A stretch of DNA of 64,000 nucleotides from NCBI RefSeq assembly GCF_005048225.1, contig NZ_SUNI01000017.1:22908-86907 (forward strand), given 5' to 3'. Numbering within the stretch: the first letter of the stretch is position 1; each line of letters begins with the position of its first letter. Positions 17,351-33,285 of the stretch are shown here, one piece after another. Source of the DNA: Paracoccus gahaiensis. Lineage in GTDB: Bacteria; Pseudomonadota; Alphaproteobacteria; Rhodobacterales; Rhodobacteraceae. The translations under genes were made by a program, and so were the position numbers. Below the pieces are notes generated by a model. The model was not told the DNA's origin, ran no database searches, and saw only the letters and a program-made list of their open reading frames with translations.

Positions 17351-19144
17351 TTATTCTGGGCGCGGGCGCGCGGCGCGCAGCTTGTCCGCGATCTGGGCGA
17401 ACAGCGGCAGGGTCGGGATCTGTTCCACCGTCGCGCCCAGCTTGCTCTGCCAGTTCGGATGCTCGTCGGTGGTGCTGGGAATGTTCACCGGATCGGTTTC
17501 CGAGGTGATGTCCTCCAGCCGCACCACGAACAGACGCGAGGGCGCGGTGGCCAGCCAGGCATGGACGGCGGCCACCAGATCCTCGGGCGCGCGGTCGGTG
17601 TCCGGGGTCTGGCCAGTCCACAGCGCGGCCTCGGTCAGATCGGCCAGCAGCTGCGCCCGCTCGACCTGGCGGCTGTCGGACTGCTCCTGCGCTGCGGCAT
17701 CGCCGATCAGGCCGTGGCCATGGCGCAGGGTGATGTCGTCGCCCCGCCACCAGCCCTGGAAGGTCGGTAGGTCATGGGTGGACAAGCAGGCCAGCGCATC
17801 GCGGGGATAGTCGGCGGGCGGGATGAACCCGTCCTCGGTCCGCTCAAACAGCAGGATGCGATAGGACAGGATGCCGACCTGCTCCATCACCTCGCGGAAC
17901 CCCGGGGGCACATTGCCCAGATCCTCGCCGATGACGATGGTGCGGTTCGCCCGCGACGCCTCGGCCAGCCCCTGCAGCATGTCGGCCAGCGGATAGCGGG
18001 CATAGGTGCCCTCGGCCGGACCCGCGTCGCCGGGGATCAGGAACAGCTGCCACAGCCCCATCGCATGGTCGATGCGCAGCGCGCCCGCCTGCCGCGTGGC
18101 CTGCGCCATCAGATCGGCAAAGGGCCGCGCCCGGTCGGCGGCCATCGCCACGGGGGACAAGGGCGCCAGGCCCCAGTCCTGCCCGGTCTCGTTGAAATAG
18201 TCGGGCGGTGCGCCGATGCGGATGCCGGGCACGACCATCGGGTTGCCCCAGGCCCCCGACCCGTCCGCGGCCTCGCCCACGGCAAAGTCCAGATAGAGGC
18301 CGATCGACATGCCCGCCTGGTCGCAGGCCGCACGGGCCTGATCTAGCTGCTCATGCGCCAGACCCTGCAGCCAGCGGTGGAACCGCGCCTCGGCGGGATG
18401 GTCCAGCGCAAAGCGGGCGACCGTCTCGCCCTGCGCATCCTGCCAGTCGGCAGGCCAATCGCGCCAGCCCGCGCCATGCCCTTGCGCCCCCATCCGGGCC
18501 GAGATCGCCTCGAACAGCGCGTGGCGCTGCAGGTCCTCGCCGCCCTCGGCCAGCACCTCGGGCGCCGCATCCGGGCAGTCCGCCGCCAGCCAAAGCGTGT
18601 GCAGCACCTCCAGCTTCAGGCTCGCGACGCCGGGGTAATCGACCAGCTCCGCCTGCTGCAACGCGGCGATGCGTTCGGGGTCGGCCAACTGCGGCGCAAA
18701 GCCCGGCACCCGGTCCACCGCGATATAGAGCGGGTTCAGGAACCGCCGGTTCGAGGGCGAGAAGGGGCTGCAATGCGCCGGATTGGCCAGAAACAGCGCG
18801 TGCAGCGGGTTCAGACCGATGAAATCCGCCCCCGCCGCCCCCAGGGTACCCGCCAGTTGCGCCAGATCGGCGAAATCGCCGATCCCCCAGTTGCGGGTCG
18901 AGCGCAGCTGATAGAGCTGCAGCGCCACGCCCCAGGACCGGCCCCCCTCGTCGGGCAGGTGGCAGCGGGTGCCGGCATAGGCCTCCAGCGCGTGATTGCC
19001 CGAGGCGACCGCACCGGTATCGGCGCCAAGCGCCTGCAACAGGCTTTCCAGCGTGGCGTCGGGCGCCTGATGGACTTCGCCGCCCATCCCGAGGTAATCG
19101 GGCTGGATCCCGGCGCGCAGGGCCCGGTCGTGCAGATCGCTCAC
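17351..19144 (-). CDS. malQ: 4-alpha-glucanotransferase (amylomaltase)
   Basis: A 597-residue GH77 enzyme, shorter than the roughly 690 of E. coli MalQ, that disproportionates maltodextrins. Catalytic regions: nucleophile Asp in [17 protein letters not shown], acid/base Glu in [12 protein letters not shown] and the third Asp in [33 protein letters not shown] and [12 protein letters not shown] are conserved substrate-site blocks. It starts in an ATGA overlap with glgB and is the last gene of glgE-treS-glgB-malQ. It probably recycles short glucans left by branching or degradation. Confidence 0.95.
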   Translation of the reverse strand: MSDLHDRALRAGIQPDYLGMGGEVHQAPDATLESLLQALGADTGAVASGNHALEAYAGTRCHLPDEGGRSWGVALQLYQLRSTRNWGIGDFADLAQLAGTLGAAGADFIGLNPLHALFLANPAHCSPFSPSNRRFLNPLYIAVDRVPGFAPQLADPERIAALQQAELVDYPGVASLKLEVLHTLWLAADCPDAAPEVLAEGGEDLQRHALFEAISARMGAQGHGAGWRDWPADWQDAQGETVARFALDHPAEARFHRWLQGLAHEQLDQARAACDQAGMSIGLYLDFAVGEAADGSGAWGNPMVVPGIRIGAPPDYFNETGQDWGLAPLSPVAMAADRARPFADLMAQATRQAGALRIDHAMGLWQLFLIPGDAGPAEGTYARYPLADMLQGLAEASRANRTIVIGEDLGNVPPGFREVMEQVGILSYRILLFERTEDGFIPPADYPRDALACLSTHDLPTFQGWWRGDDITLRHGHGLIGDAAAQEQSDSRQVERAQLLADLTEAALWTGQTPDTDRAPEDLVAAVHAWLATAPSRLFVVRLEDITSETDPVNIPSTTDEHPNWQSKLGATVEQIPTLPLFAQIADKLRAARPRPE

Positions 19145-21320
19145 GCGGCGGCCTCCGGCATCAGGATGATGGTCGACAGCGGCGGCAGCGTCAGCACCAG
19201 CGACTGGTCACGCCCGTGCCAGGACGCGTCCTCGGTCGCCACCAGCCCGTGATTGCCCATGTTCGAGCCGCCATAGCGCGCCTCGTCTGTGTTCATCACC
19301 TCGCGCCACAACCCGGGCAGCGGCACGCCGATGCGATAGTCGTGATGCGGTGTGGGCGTCAGGTTGCAGATCACCAGGCAGGGCGGCGCGTCGTCATCGG
19401 ACTTGCGCAGATAGACCAGCACCGAATTCTCGGTATCGCTGGCATCGATCCATTCGAAGCCCGCCGGGTCGCAATCCAGCCGGTGCAGCGCGGGCTGGTC
19501 GCGATAGACCTGGTTCAGGTCGGCCACCAGCGACTGGACCCCCTCGTGCAGGGGATCCTCCAGCAGGTGCCAGTCCAGAGACTGGTCGTGGTTCCACTCG
19601 CGGTCCTGCGCGAATTCGCCGCCCATGAAGATCAGCTTCTTGCCGGGCTGCGTCCACATAAAGCCGAAATAGGCCCGCAGGTTCGCGAATTTCTGCCAGC
19701 GGTCGCCTGCCATTTGCCGGATCAGGGATCCCTTGCCATGGACGACCTCGTCATGGCTCAGCGGCAGGACGAAATCCTCGGAAAACGCATAGACGAGGCC
19801 GAAAGTCAGGTCGTGCTGGTGATGCTTGCGGTGCAGCGGATCGCGCCGGAAGTACCCGAGCGTGTCGTGCATCCAGCCCATGTTCCACTTGAAATTGAAC
19901 CCCAGCCCGCCATCGTCCACAGGGCGGCTGACCTTCGGGAAGGCGGTGGATTCCTCGGCAATGGTGATGGCGCCGGGATGGTCCTGGCGCACGCGCTCGT
20001 TCACATCCTTGAGGAAGCTGATCGCCTCCAGGTTCTCGTTGCCGCCGAACTCGTTGGGGACCCATTCGCCATCCTTGCGCGAATAGTCCAGATACAGCAT
20101 CGAGGCCACCGCATCAACGCGCAGCGCGTCCACATGGAACCGGTCCAGCCAGTAAAGCGCGCTGGATTGCAGGAAGTTCGACACCTCGCGGCGCCCGAAA
20201 TTGTAGATCAGCGTGTTCCAGTCCTGGTGGAACCCCTGGCGCGGATCGGCATGCTCGTACAGCGACGTGCCGTCGAACCGGGCCAGACCATGCGCGTCCG
20301 AGGGGAAATGCGCGGGCACCCAGTCCAGGATCACGCCAATCTCGGCCGCGTGCAGACGCTCGACCAGACGGGCGAAGGCTTCGGGATCGCCGAAGCGGCT
20401 GGTCGGCGCAAACAGACCTACCGGCTGATAGCCCCAGGATCCGGTGAAGGGATGTTCGCTGACCGGCAGGAACTCGACATGGGTGAAGCCCATGCGCGTC
20501 ACATAGGGGACCAGCAGGTCGGCCATGGTGTCATAGTCCAGGATCTCGGCCTCGGCGCCGCGGCGCCAAGATCCCAGATGCACCTCGTAGATCGAGATGG
20601 GGGCCTTGCGATCCTGCCGGGCTTCGCGCACCGACATCCAGTCGCCGTCCTGCCAGTCGTGCCGGTTCAGGCCCTCGACGACCGAGGCGGTCTCGGGCGG
20701 CTGCTCCTGCGAAAAGCCGACCGGGTCGGTCTTCAGCGGCAGGCGTTCGCCATGCGCGCTGACGATCTCGTACTTGTAGGTCTCGCCGCGACCGATGCCG
20801 GGGATGAACAGTTCCCAGATGCCCGGGCCGATGCGCTTGCGCATCGGGTGGCGGCGGCCGTCCCAGGCATTGAAGGGGCCGACCACGCTGACGCGGCGGG
20901 CATTGGGCGCCCAAACCGCGAAGGCCACGCCCTCGACGCCCTCATGGGTCACCGGATGGGCGCCCAGCTTGTCATAGAGGCGCCGATGGCTGCCCTCGGC
21001 CAACAGGTATTCGTCCATCTCGCCCATGACGGGGCCGAAGCGATAGGGATCCTCGGCCTCCCAGGTGTTCTCGCCCGCCCGCATCCGCAGGCGATAGTCG
21101 CCCTCGGGGGCAGGGCCGGTGAAGAACCCCTCGGGATGGATGCGCTGCAGAGGCACCTCGCCCGAGGGCGACAGGGCCGTGACCTCGGCCGCCTGCGGAG
21201 AGAAGACCCGCAGCGTCCCGTGATGGCGGCCCAGGACCGCGAAGGGATCGTGGTGGTTGCCGCGCAGGATCGCCTCGATATCCGAGGTGGCGGGAGCGTC
21301 GTTCAGGATGGCGGAGTCGT

Positions 21321-21324
<4 letters not shown>
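19141..21324 (-). CDS. glgB: 1,4-alpha-glucan branching enzyme
   Basis: A 727-residue GH13_9 enzyme that makes alpha-1,6 branches. The N-terminus has a GlgB N-domain and CBM48 ([38 protein letters not shown]). In the barrel: nucleophile Asp in [16 protein letters not shown], Glu in [11 protein letters not shown], and the [13 protein letters not shown] block. Length is normal. It begins in an ATGA overlap with treS and ends in one with malQ. Acting after GlgE, it turns linear glucan into branched glycogen-like polymer. Confidence 0.96.
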
Positions 21325-26659
<5,335 letters not shown>

Positions 26660-26687
26660 GTGGCACTCCCGGAATTGTCAGCCCCTT

Positions 26688-26712
26688 CAACCGATCAGCG
26701 CGGGATATGTTC
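26688..26712 (-). promoter_or_regulatory. GGAAC-N17-GTT promoter, EcfG-like, before glgE
   Basis: On the minus strand GGAAC (26712-26708), 17 bases, then GTT (26690-26688, within CGGTT). Expected start of transcription is near 26680, with GGGAG about 10 bases before the glgE ATG. It matches the general stress sigma factor pattern and is the same form as 16488-16512; both begin GGAACAT. Confidence 0.55.
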
Positions 26713-26875
26713 CGCTGTCCGGCGGCCTTGGCCGGGAACCTCACGCCCCGCCCGCGCGATGGGCAGGCCCATCTTGCCGCGCTGCGGCATCGCTTTCGGG
26801 GAACAGGGGGGCATGGTCCTCGCCACCGATCCGGGGCAGGGTCCGGCCATCCCGCCCCGGCCCAAGGATCCGCCG

Positions 26876-27445
26876 ATGACCGAACCCGATCCCGCCCTCT
26901 CCTTCGCCATCGCCGGCCTCGGCGCGGTCGACTTGGCCCGTCGGCTGATCGGCGCGCTGCTGGTGGTCCGGGGCGCGGGCGGAGTGATCATCGAGACCGA
27001 GGCCTATCTGCGCGACGACCCCGCCTCGCACAGCTTCCGAGGGCCGACGCCCCGCAACGCCGCGATGTTCGGGCCGGCGGGGCATGCCTATGTCTATCGC
27101 TCCTATGGGATCCACCTGTGCCTGAACGTGGTGGGCCTGCCCGGCGAGGCGGTGCTGATCCGCGCGCTGGACCCTACCGAGGGGCTGGACCTGATGCATG
27201 CCCGCCGCGGGCAGGAGCCGCTGTGCAGCGGGCCGGGACGGCTGAGCCAGGCCCTGGGCCTGCGCCCCGAGGATGACGGCGCCCCCTTCGACGGCGGCGA
27301 TCTGGCGCTGGTCCTGTCCGACGCACGGCCCGACCTGCTCCAGGGTCCGCGCATCGGCATCAGCCGCGCGCAGGACCGGCTCTGGCGCTTCGGTCTGGCG
27401 GGGGCGCGGGGCCTCAGCCGGCCCTTTCCCAAGCCCGCGGGCTAG
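26876..27445 (+). CDS. DNA-3-methyladenine glycosylase (AAG/MPG type)
   Basis: A 189-residue base-excision repair enzyme that removes alkylated purines. Conserved AAG blocks: VDLARRLIGALLVV at the N-terminus, catalytic Glu in GVIIETEAYLRDDPASHSF, PTPRNAAMFGPAGHAYVYRS followed by YGIHLCLN, VLIRALDPTEGL and SGPGRLSQALGL. The frame is open far upstream on the + strand because of G/C bias; ATG 26876 was chosen for the ribosome site AAGGA at 26863-26867 and fit to the family. It is divergent from glgE with 216 bases between. No adaptive-response gene is nearby. Confidence 0.92.
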   Translation: MTEPDPALSFAIAGLGAVDLARRLIGALLVVRGAGGVIIETEAYLRDDPASHSFRGPTPRNAAMFGPAGHAYVYRSYGIHLCLNVVGLPGEAVLIRALDPTEGLDLMHARRGQEPLCSGPGRLSQALGLRPEDDGAPFDGGDLALVLSDARPDLLQGPRIGISRAQDRLWRFGLAGARGLSRPFPKPAG

Positions 27446-27531
27446 GCGCGCACAAAAGCACCGCAAGCCCTTCCCTCTGCCTGCTTTCCGGGCAACAAGG
27501 GAGCCCTCCTTCCGCATCCAAGGTGTCTGTC

Positions 27532-28473
27532 ATGACCGATATCCCCGTCGCTGGCCGCGCCCTGCCCGGATCGCCCTTCACCCAGGGGCTGATCTGCATG
27601 GGCTTCAGCATGGTCTCGTTCATCGCCATGTCGGTCGGATCGCGCGAGATGGCCGAGACGCTGTCGATCCGGCAGGTGCTGTTCTTCCGCGCACTGGTAG
27701 GGCTGTTCGTGATCCTGGCGGTCGGTCGTGCCGTCTTCCCCGAGATCCGGCGCATGCAGAAGGTGCCGCTGCATCTGGCGCGCAACGCGGTCCATTTCAC
27801 CGCGCAGTATTTCTGGACCATCGGCATCGTGCTGCTTCCCCTGGCCTCGGTTTTCGCGCTGGAATTCACCATGCCGATCTGGGTGACGCTGTTCGCCTGG
27901 CTTCTGCTGCGCGAGAAGGTCAGCCGCCAGCGCCTGCTGGCGACGGTGGGGGGGTTCATCGGCGTTCTGGTCATCGTGCGGCCCGGCATCGGCATGGTCG
28001 ATCCGGCGGCGGGGCTGGTGCTGATCGCCGCCGCCGGCTACGGCCTGTCGCTGATCATGGTCAAGCGGCTGACCGGGCATTGTTCGCCCGGCGCCATCGT
28101 CGTCTGGATGATCCTGATCCAATTGCCTTTGGGCCTGATCGCGGCGCTGACCGACTGGCGCCCGGTCCATGTCACCGACGTGCCGTGGATGCTGGTCGCG
28201 GGCATCGGTGCGCTCTCGGCGCATTTCTGTCAGGCGCAGGCCCTGAAGCGGCTGGAGGCCTCGGTCGTCATCCCCATCGACTTCCTGCGCGTGCCGATGG
28301 CCGCCGTGGTGGGCTTCTATGCCTATGGCGAGGCGATCGACCTGTGGGTGTTCCTGGGCGGCGGCATCATCCTGCTGTCGAACCTACAGGCCGTGCTGGC
28401 CGAGCGGCGCGGCCAGATGACCGGCGCGCTGGCCACCGAGCCACTGGTCGATCCTCAACCGCCCCGGAGGTAA
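27532..28473 (+). CDS. EamA-family drug/metabolite transporter
   Basis: A 313-residue inner-membrane protein with ten predicted helices in two EamA repeats. Examples are GLICMGFSMVSFIAMSVG and SVFALEFTMPIWVTLFAWLL in the first half, and MLVAGIGALSAHFCQAQALK and VVIPIDFLRVPMAAVVGFYA in the second. The DMT superfamily exports amino acids, nucleosides and other small metabolites; the substrate cannot be told. ATG 27532 lies 8 bases after AAGG; a GTG at 27523 is an alternative. Two GC hairpins follow the gene. Confidence 0.9.
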   Translation: MTDIPVAGRALPGSPFTQGLICMGFSMVSFIAMSVGSREMAETLSIRQVLFFRALVGLFVILAVGRAVFPEIRRMQKVPLHLARNAVHFTAQYFWTIGIVLLPLASVFALEFTMPIWVTLFAWLLLREKVSRQRLLATVGGFIGVLVIVRPGIGMVDPAAGLVLIAAAGYGLSLIMVKRLTGHCSPGAIVVWMILIQLPLGLIAALTDWRPVHVTDVPWMLVAGIGALSAHFCQAQALKRLEASVVIPIDFLRVPMAAVVGFYAYGEAIDLWVFLGGGIILLSNLQAVLAERRGQMTGALATEPLVDPQPPRR

Positions 28474-28486
28474 TGGGCAGCGCAGA

Positions 28487-28545
28487 GGCCGGCGTCGCGG
28501 GCACAGGCCCGATCCCGCGCCGGCCGTGGCGGGGGGGTCCCCGCC
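28487..28545. repeat. Two tandem GC hairpins after the transporter gene
   Basis: First: GGCCGG (28487-28492) and CGCGGG (28496-28501) pair with CCCGCG (28514-28519) and CCGGCC (28520-28525), with a 3-base bulge. Second: GGCGGGG (28528-28534) with CCCCGCC (28539-28545). There is no T-run. They lie in the 247-base gap between converging genes, probably as barriers to read-through. No gene is seen in this gap. Confidence 0.5.
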
Positions 28546-28720
28546 CGCTGGCGATCCTGGACATGGCGGTTCTCCGTTCCGGGTCGACCAGACCGCTGGC
28601 AGATGGACGATGGATCGTGTCCCGGCCCGATCACGACGCCCCCTTCCGGAAGATCGCCTGCTGGCATGTTGGCGATGCCCCCGATGGCAGGTCCTGGCGC
28701 AGATCGGACGCGGCATCGGC

Positions 28721-30922
28721 TCAGAACTCGTAAAGCTGGGCCGCCGCCTCGCCGCGTCCGGCCACCACCCGCAACGGAGCCGGGCCGTGATCGACCGGGC
28801 TGGGGCGCGCGCCCTGCGGACGACCCGCCGGGGCGCGTCCCTTGCCGCCGACCCGGAAGCCCGAGATCTCGCGCATCAGATCCTCGGCCCGCTGCTGCAG
28901 CGATACGGCAGCCGCGTTCGTCTCTTCCGCGACGGCGGCGTTCTGCTGCGTGACCTGATCCAGCTGGTTCACGCCGGCATTGATCTCGGACAGGCCCGTC
29001 GCCTGCTCGTTGGCCGCCCGGGCGATGGCCGAGACCTGTTCGGACACCTCGCGGGCACGCTCCAGAATCAGATCCAGGCTTTCGCCGGTGCGCCCGACCA
29101 GCGAGGATCCCGCCTTAACCTGCGCGGCACTGTCCGAGATCAGTGCCTTGATCTCGCGCGCGGATTCCGAGGCGCGCTGCGCCAACCCGCGCACCTCCGA
29201 GGCGACGACGGCAAAGCCGCGCCCCGCCTCGCCCGCCCGCGCGGCCTCCACCCCGGCATTCAGGGCCAGCAGGTTGGTCTGGAAGGCGATGTCGTCGATC
29301 ACGCCGATGATCCGGGTGATCTGGTCCGAGGATTTCTCGATCCCCTTCATGGCATCGACCGCCTCGCGCACAATGGCCGAACTGGTCTCGGCGATCTCGC
29401 GGTTCTGCTGGCTGGCCTGCTCGGCCTGGCGGGCGCGTTCGGCGGTCGACCGCACGCTTTCGCTCATCTGGTTGAGGGCCGCCGCCGATTGCTCCAGCGT
29501 GGCGGCCTGGGTCTCCGCCCGGCTGGACAGGTCATGGGCCGCCGAGGTGATCTCGTCGGACCCGCCGCGCACCTGATCGGACACGTCCGAGATGCGCGAC
29601 ATCGTCCCCGACAGGGTCAGAAGGACGCTGTTATAGGCCTGACGCAGCGCCTCGTAGCTGGCCGGGAAGGGGTCCGAGGCCGGGCTGGAGATCTGCGCCG
29701 TCAGATCGCCATCGGCCAGCCGGTTCAGGCCGTCGCCGATATCCCGCACGACGCGGGCCTGTTCCGTCATCTCGGCCTCGCGCGTCGCCGCCGCCGCCTC
29801 GGAGATGTCGCGGGCCTCGGCGGCGAGGCGCAGGCGTTCCAGGGCATTGTCCTTGAAGATGGTCAGCGCCCGGGCCAGTTCGCCCAGCTCGTTGCGCCCC
29901 TCGCCGCCGGTGATCTGGACATCCAGATCCCCGGTGGCCAGGCGACGCGTCTGTTCGACGGTCCGCGACAGACCCCTGGACAGGGCCCGGGTCAGCAGCC
30001 CCGCGACGCAGGTTCCCAGAAGGATCGCGATGGCCACGCCGACCAGGATCGACGAGACGGTGCGCTGCGAGATGCTGGCCGCCTGCAGGTCAAAATCCTC
30101 CTTGATGGCGACGGCGGCGTGGCGAAGCTGGGCCGTGAGGGCGACCGTCTGGTTCGTGGTCGAGACCACCTCCTCTAACGAGGCGGCCAAGGCCGGTTCG
30201 CTGTCGTGAATGGCCGTGACCGTTTGCCAGTAAGCGTCGGTTTGGGTCCGGATTTGGGTCAAGAGGGCCGCCGCCTCGGGCGGCAACAGGCTGACGGTCA
30301 GCGCGGACATGCTGCCTTGCAGAGCATCGACGGATGTTTCGGCGGCTTCGTACCTGCCTGTACTGCGCGTCAACAGGAATTCCTCGACCCGAAGCTGGGC
30401 CAGCGACAGCGCGCCGGCAGCCCGCTCTGCCGCCAGGATCTGCTCGGGGCTTGCCCGGGCAACTGCCAGTTCCCGGACACGGTCCAGAAGGCCGTGCATG
30501 CTCAGTCCGAGTTCGCGGCTTTCGGCAACCCGCGCGGCCTGCCCGGTAAATGCGTCGATGAAGCTGGTGGCCTGCCGCAGGTGCAGGTCCTTCAATGCCA
30601 CGACGCGATCCGCATCGGGGGTTCCCAGCTTGGCGATCTCGACGGCGATGTCGCGGACGTCGTGCATTTCCCGAAGCAGGGCATCGGCCTCCTGCTGGGC
30701 TGCGGTCGTCAGGAAGCTATTGAGCGCTGTTTGCGTTTCCGAGACCTGCTGGCCGATATCGGTGACCCTGAGGGCCAGCCGGGACGAGGCCAGCGCCCCC
30801 TCCTGCACCCTGCGCAGGCTGTTCATCTGGCTCCAGGCAAACGCGGCAAACAGCGCCAGGGCCAGCAGGATGACACCGAAGCCGGCCATCACCTGTCGCG
30901 TGATCTTGATGTTCTTCAGCAT
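28721..30922 (-). CDS. Methyl-accepting chemotaxis protein
   Basis: A 733-residue transmembrane chemoreceptor. TM1 ([20 protein letters not shown]) and TM2 ([20 protein letters not shown]) flank a roughly 270-residue periplasmic helical sensor region. Two HAMP-like segments follow ([32 protein letters not shown]). The signalling tip is [20 protein letters not shown] with [20 protein letters not shown] 30922 ([10 protein letters not shown]) follows AAGGA; the longer frame overlaps cheD and is not protein-like. The C-terminus AAQLYEF lacks the NWETF-type pentapeptide that tethers CheR/CheB. It probably shares a message with cheB and cheD. The ligand is unknown. Confidence 0.92.
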   Translation of the reverse strand: MLKNIKITRQVMAGFGVILLALALFAAFAWSQMNSLRRVQEGALASSRLALRVTDIGQQVSETQTALNSFLTTAAQQEADALLREMHDVRDIAVEIAKLGTPDADRVVALKDLHLRQATSFIDAFTGQAARVAESRELGLSMHGLLDRVRELAVARASPEQILAAERAAGALSLAQLRVEEFLLTRSTGRYEAAETSVDALQGSMSALTVSLLPPEAAALLTQIRTQTDAYWQTVTAIHDSEPALAASLEEVVSTTNQTVALTAQLRHAAVAIKEDFDLQAASISQRTVSSILVGVAIAILLGTCVAGLLTRALSRGLSRTVEQTRRLATGDLDVQITGGEGRNELGELARALTIFKDNALERLRLAAEARDISEAAAATREAEMTEQARVVRDIGDGLNRLADGDLTAQISSPASDPFPASYEALRQAYNSVLLTLSGTMSRISDVSDQVRGGSDEITSAAHDLSSRAETQAATLEQSAAALNQMSESVRSTAERARQAEQASQQNREIAETSSAIVREAVDAMKGIEKSSDQITRIIGVIDDIAFQTNLLALNAGVEAARAGEAGRGFAVVASEVRGLAQRASESAREIKALISDSAAQVKAGSSLVGRTGESLDLILERAREVSEQVSAIARAANEQATGLSEINAGVNQLDQVTQQNAAVAEETNAAAVSLQQRAEDLMREISGFRVGGKGRAPAGRPQGARPSPVDHGPAPLRVVAGRGEAAAQLYEF

Positions 30923-31001
30923 CGGGACATTCCTTCGGAAAGCAGGGTGTGGGGGCAGGGCGGGGGCGGGAGCATGACGCCGCCAGGGGGTCGGGGGGTC
31001 A

Positions 31002-31517
31002 TCAGAACAGCTCCGCTTCGGGCGCGCGCAGGCGCATCGGGGTTTCCCGGGCGGGCAGTTGCGCGGCGCCCACGAATTGCAGCTGGACCCGTCCGCTGAC
31101 CGGCCACAGCCGGATCCGGCGTGCCTGGACCCCGCCCAGATCGCAGGCGATGAGGGCGATCCCCTCGGCCTGCAGGAACCGCTGCGCGGCCTCGGCATTG
31201 CGGCGGCCGATATCGGGAAGCCCGGCCATCATCCGGGCGCCGCCGAACAGCTTGGCGCGCATGCGCCCGCGCGCCGCGCCGCGCCGCATCAGCCCGTTGA
31301 CAAGCTGTTCCAGCGCGGCGGCGGCATAGCGGATGTCGGTGCCGCCGGGACCGTCCTCGGGCAGCAGGAAATGGTTCATCCCCCCGATCCCGCGATCCGC
31401 ATCGCAGATGCAGGCCGAGACGCAGGATCCGAGGACCGTGGTGATCATCACGTCCTCGTCATCCGAGATGGCGTTCTCGCCCTGAACCACATGGATCACC
31501 TTGGCGGCGCGGGTCAT
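31002..31517 (-). CDS. cheD: Chemoreceptor glutamine deamidase CheD
   Basis: A 171-residue CheD, which deamidates receptor glutamines and in some species is recruited by CheC. The catalytic Cys and His are visible in [20 protein letters not shown] and [12 protein letters not shown], and the third family block is [20 protein letters not shown]. It starts in an ATGA overlap with cheB, so the two are coupled, and lies upstream of the receptor gene on the same strand. CheC and CheX genes are absent from the window. Confidence 0.93.
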   Translation of the reverse strand: MTRAAKVIHVVQGENAISDDEDVMITTVLGSCVSACICDADRGIGGMNHFLLPEDGPGGTDIRYAAAALEQLVNGLMRRGAARGRMRAKLFGGARMMAGLPDIGRRNAEAAQRFLQAEGIALIACDLGGVQARRIRLWPVSGRVQLQFVGAAQLPARETPMRLRAPEAELF

Positions 31518-32479
31518 GCCGAGGATCTCGCGCGCGAGGCCTGCACCGGCCGCAGCAGGGCCTGCCCGATGCGCACCAGCGGCAGCACCTCGGAGGCGCC
31601 ACCCATCTCGATCGCCACGCGCGGCATGCCCCAGACCACGGAACTGTCCCGATCCTGCGCGATCGTCTGCGCACCGGCGCGGCGCAGCTCGCACATGCCC
31701 TGTGCCCCGTCCGCGCCCATGCCGGTCAGCAGGGCCGCGCGGACGTCCAGACCGGCGGCCAGCTTGGCACCGTCGCGGAACAGCACGTCGACCGAGGGAC
31801 GGTGGCCCGAGACGGGCGGCTCGTCCTGAAGGCGCACCCGCAAGCCGCCGCGCAGGATCAGGCGCAGGTGCCGGTCGCTGTCGGCGGCCATCAGGACGGT
31901 CCCCCGGCGCAGGGGGGTGTCGTCGTCGGCGGCACGCACGTTCGGCGCCAGCAGCTTGTCCAGCCGGCGAATCAGCCCGTCGACGAATCCGGGCCGGATA
32001 TGCTGGACGACCAGGGTGGGGGGGCAATCGGCCGGGAACATGCACAGGACAGCCTCCAGCGCGGTGATCCCGCCCGTCGAGGCGCCGATGAGGATCAGAT
32101 CCGGCATGTCATCCGAATCGCCTTGCAGGTCGAGGCTGGGCACCGGCAGACGGGCCCCCAGCAGATCGCCCAGCAGCGCCGCGACCAGCTGATCGGCCTG
32201 GACCGTGCGAAACAGCGTCAGCCCGGGCTGGGGCGGGCCATAGATGACCACCCGCGCCTTCATGCGCATCAGCAGGTCGCTGAGGACCCCGAATCCCGGC
32301 TGGATCGTCAGGTCCGAGGCGATCGCCACCCGGTCCGGCCGGTGTCCTTCGGCAAGCTGCAGCGCGTCGGCCAGATCGGCCGCGCCAAGGACGCGGACCC
32401 CGTGATCGGCACAGCGCCGGAACGCGGTGTTGCGGCGCATGATGTCCGGATCGGCAATCAGCAAGACCGGTTGTGACAC
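31514..32479 (-). CDS. cheB: Chemoreceptor methylesterase CheB with degenerate receiver
   Basis: A 321-residue CheB. The C-terminal methylesterase domain is complete: Ser in LILIGASTGGITALE, His in VVQHIRPGFVDGL and Asp in LLTGMGADGAQGM. The N-terminal receiver (about 1-115) is unusual. It has IADPD for the acidic pocket and Asp56 in ASDLTIQPGFG as possible phospho-acceptor with the usual +8 glycine, but Tyr replaces the switch Thr/Ser (VVIYG) and no KP motif is seen. Control by CheA phosphorylation may be altered or lost. It heads cheB-cheD-receptor and is divergent from the cheA operon. Confidence 0.92.
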   Translation of the reverse strand: MSQPVLLIADPDIMRRNTAFRRCADHGVRVLGAADLADALQLAEGHRPDRVAIASDLTIQPGFGVLSDLLMRMKARVVIYGPPQPGLTLFRTVQADQLVAALLGDLLGARLPVPSLDLQGDSDDMPDLILIGASTGGITALEAVLCMFPADCPPTLVVQHIRPGFVDGLIRRLDKLLAPNVRAADDDTPLRRGTVLMAADSDRHLRLILRGGLRVRLQDEPPVSGHRPSVDVLFRDGAKLAAGLDVRAALLTGMGADGAQGMCELRRAGAQTIAQDRDSSVVWGMPRVAIEMGGASEVLPLVRIGQALLRPVQASRARSSA

Positions 32480-32641
32480 GGGACGACCTCCAGCTCGGGT
32501 TCCCCAAGACCTACGGCCAGAAAGTTAAAAAGTCGTTCAGTCGAAACGGCTTAATTGAATCGAATTGGAACCAGCCGGCAGGGATTTCTTAAGATTCGTC
32601 TGCTAGCCATAGCCATGTCGTGGATATGAGAGGTGGACGCC
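32480..32641. promoter_or_regulatory. Divergent control region of the two chemotaxis operons
   Basis: This 162-base gap separates cheB (minus) from the STAS gene (plus). Its centre, about 32520-32610, is A/T-rich for this genome, with GAATC and GATTC as a small inverted repeat at about 32553-32597. I looked for sigma28 and sigma54 boxes and found no convincing match, so the promoters are not assigned. Confidence 0.4.
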
Positions 32642-32917
32642 GTGCATGCCTTGCCCCTGCCAGGGACGCTGGACCGGAAGGCCACGTCAGAGCTTGCAAG
32701 ATCGCTTCTGGAGCTTCGTGGCAGCCATGCCGCGCTGGATGGCGCCGGTGTCGAACGCCTTGGTGCCCTTGCGGTCGAGGCGCTGATCTCGGCCCGCAAG
32801 CAATGGCAGGTCGATGGCCGCGAGCTCAGGATCACCAACCCGTCGCCGGCCTTCCTGGCCGCGCTGGAGGCCCTCGGGGCCGATCTGGACATGCTGCAGA
32901 CGGGGCCGCAAACATGA
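32642..32917 (+). CDS. STAS-domain protein of the chemotaxis operon
   Basis: A small STAS protein of about 91 residues. The pattern LPGTLDRKATSELARSLLEL, then HAALDGAGVERLGALAVEAL and DGRELRITNPSPAFLAALEA, is that of lone STAS domains heading alphaproteobacterial che operons. The usual phospho-acceptor Ser/Thr position reads GAGVERLG, with no Ser or Thr, so it may not be a phosphorylated antagonist. GTG 32642 lies 8 bases after AGAGG; GTG 32633 is an alternative. The stop overlaps cheY as ATGA. Its role is unproven; it may help array assembly. Confidence 0.82.
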   Translation: MHALPLPGTLDRKATSELARSLLELRGSHAALDGAGVERLGALAVEALISARKQWQVDGRELRITNPSPAFLAALEALGADLDMLQTGPQT

Positions 32918-33282
32918 CCGTCAGGATCCTGGCCGTGGACGATTCCCCAACGATCCGGGCACTGGTCGGCAGGGCCCTGCGCGCCGCCGGGTTCGAGGTC
33001 TTTCTGGCCTCCGACGGGGTCGAGGGCTTGGGCTGCCTGCCCGATGCCGATCCGCATCTGATCATCACCGACATCAACATGCCGCATATGGACGGGTTCG
33101 GGCTGATCGAGAACGTCCGGTCCAGCGGGGACTATGCCGACGTGCCGATCCTGGTGCTGACGACCGAATCGGGGCAGGACCTCAAGGCGCGGGCCCGCAG
33201 CGCCGGGGCGACCGGCTGGATCGTGAAACCGTTCGAGGATGCGCGTCTGATCGCGGTCATCGACAAGGTTCTGGGGCGCTGA
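32914..33282 (+). CDS. cheY: Chemotaxis response regulator CheY (first)
   Basis: A 122-residue single-domain receiver. It has every catalytic residue: acidic pair in LAVDDSPTIRALV, phospho-Asp in LIITDINMPHMDGFG, Thr in VLTTESGQD and Lys in IVKPFED. It starts in an ATGA overlap with the STAS gene and ends 3 bases before cheA, so it is produced together with its kinase. It probably binds the flagellar switch or serves as a phosphate sink; a second cheY lies downstream. Confidence 0.95.
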   Translation: MTVRILAVDDSPTIRALVGRALRAAGFEVFLASDGVEGLGCLPDADPHLIITDINMPHMDGFGLIENVRSSGDYADVPILVLTTESGQDLKARARSAGATGWIVKPFEDARLIAVIDKVLGR

Positions 33283-33285
33283 AAG

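Noticed and set aside
32499..32575. GGAAC sequences in the cheB-STAS gap as stress promoters
   Set aside because: No GTT at the 16-17-base distance on either strand.
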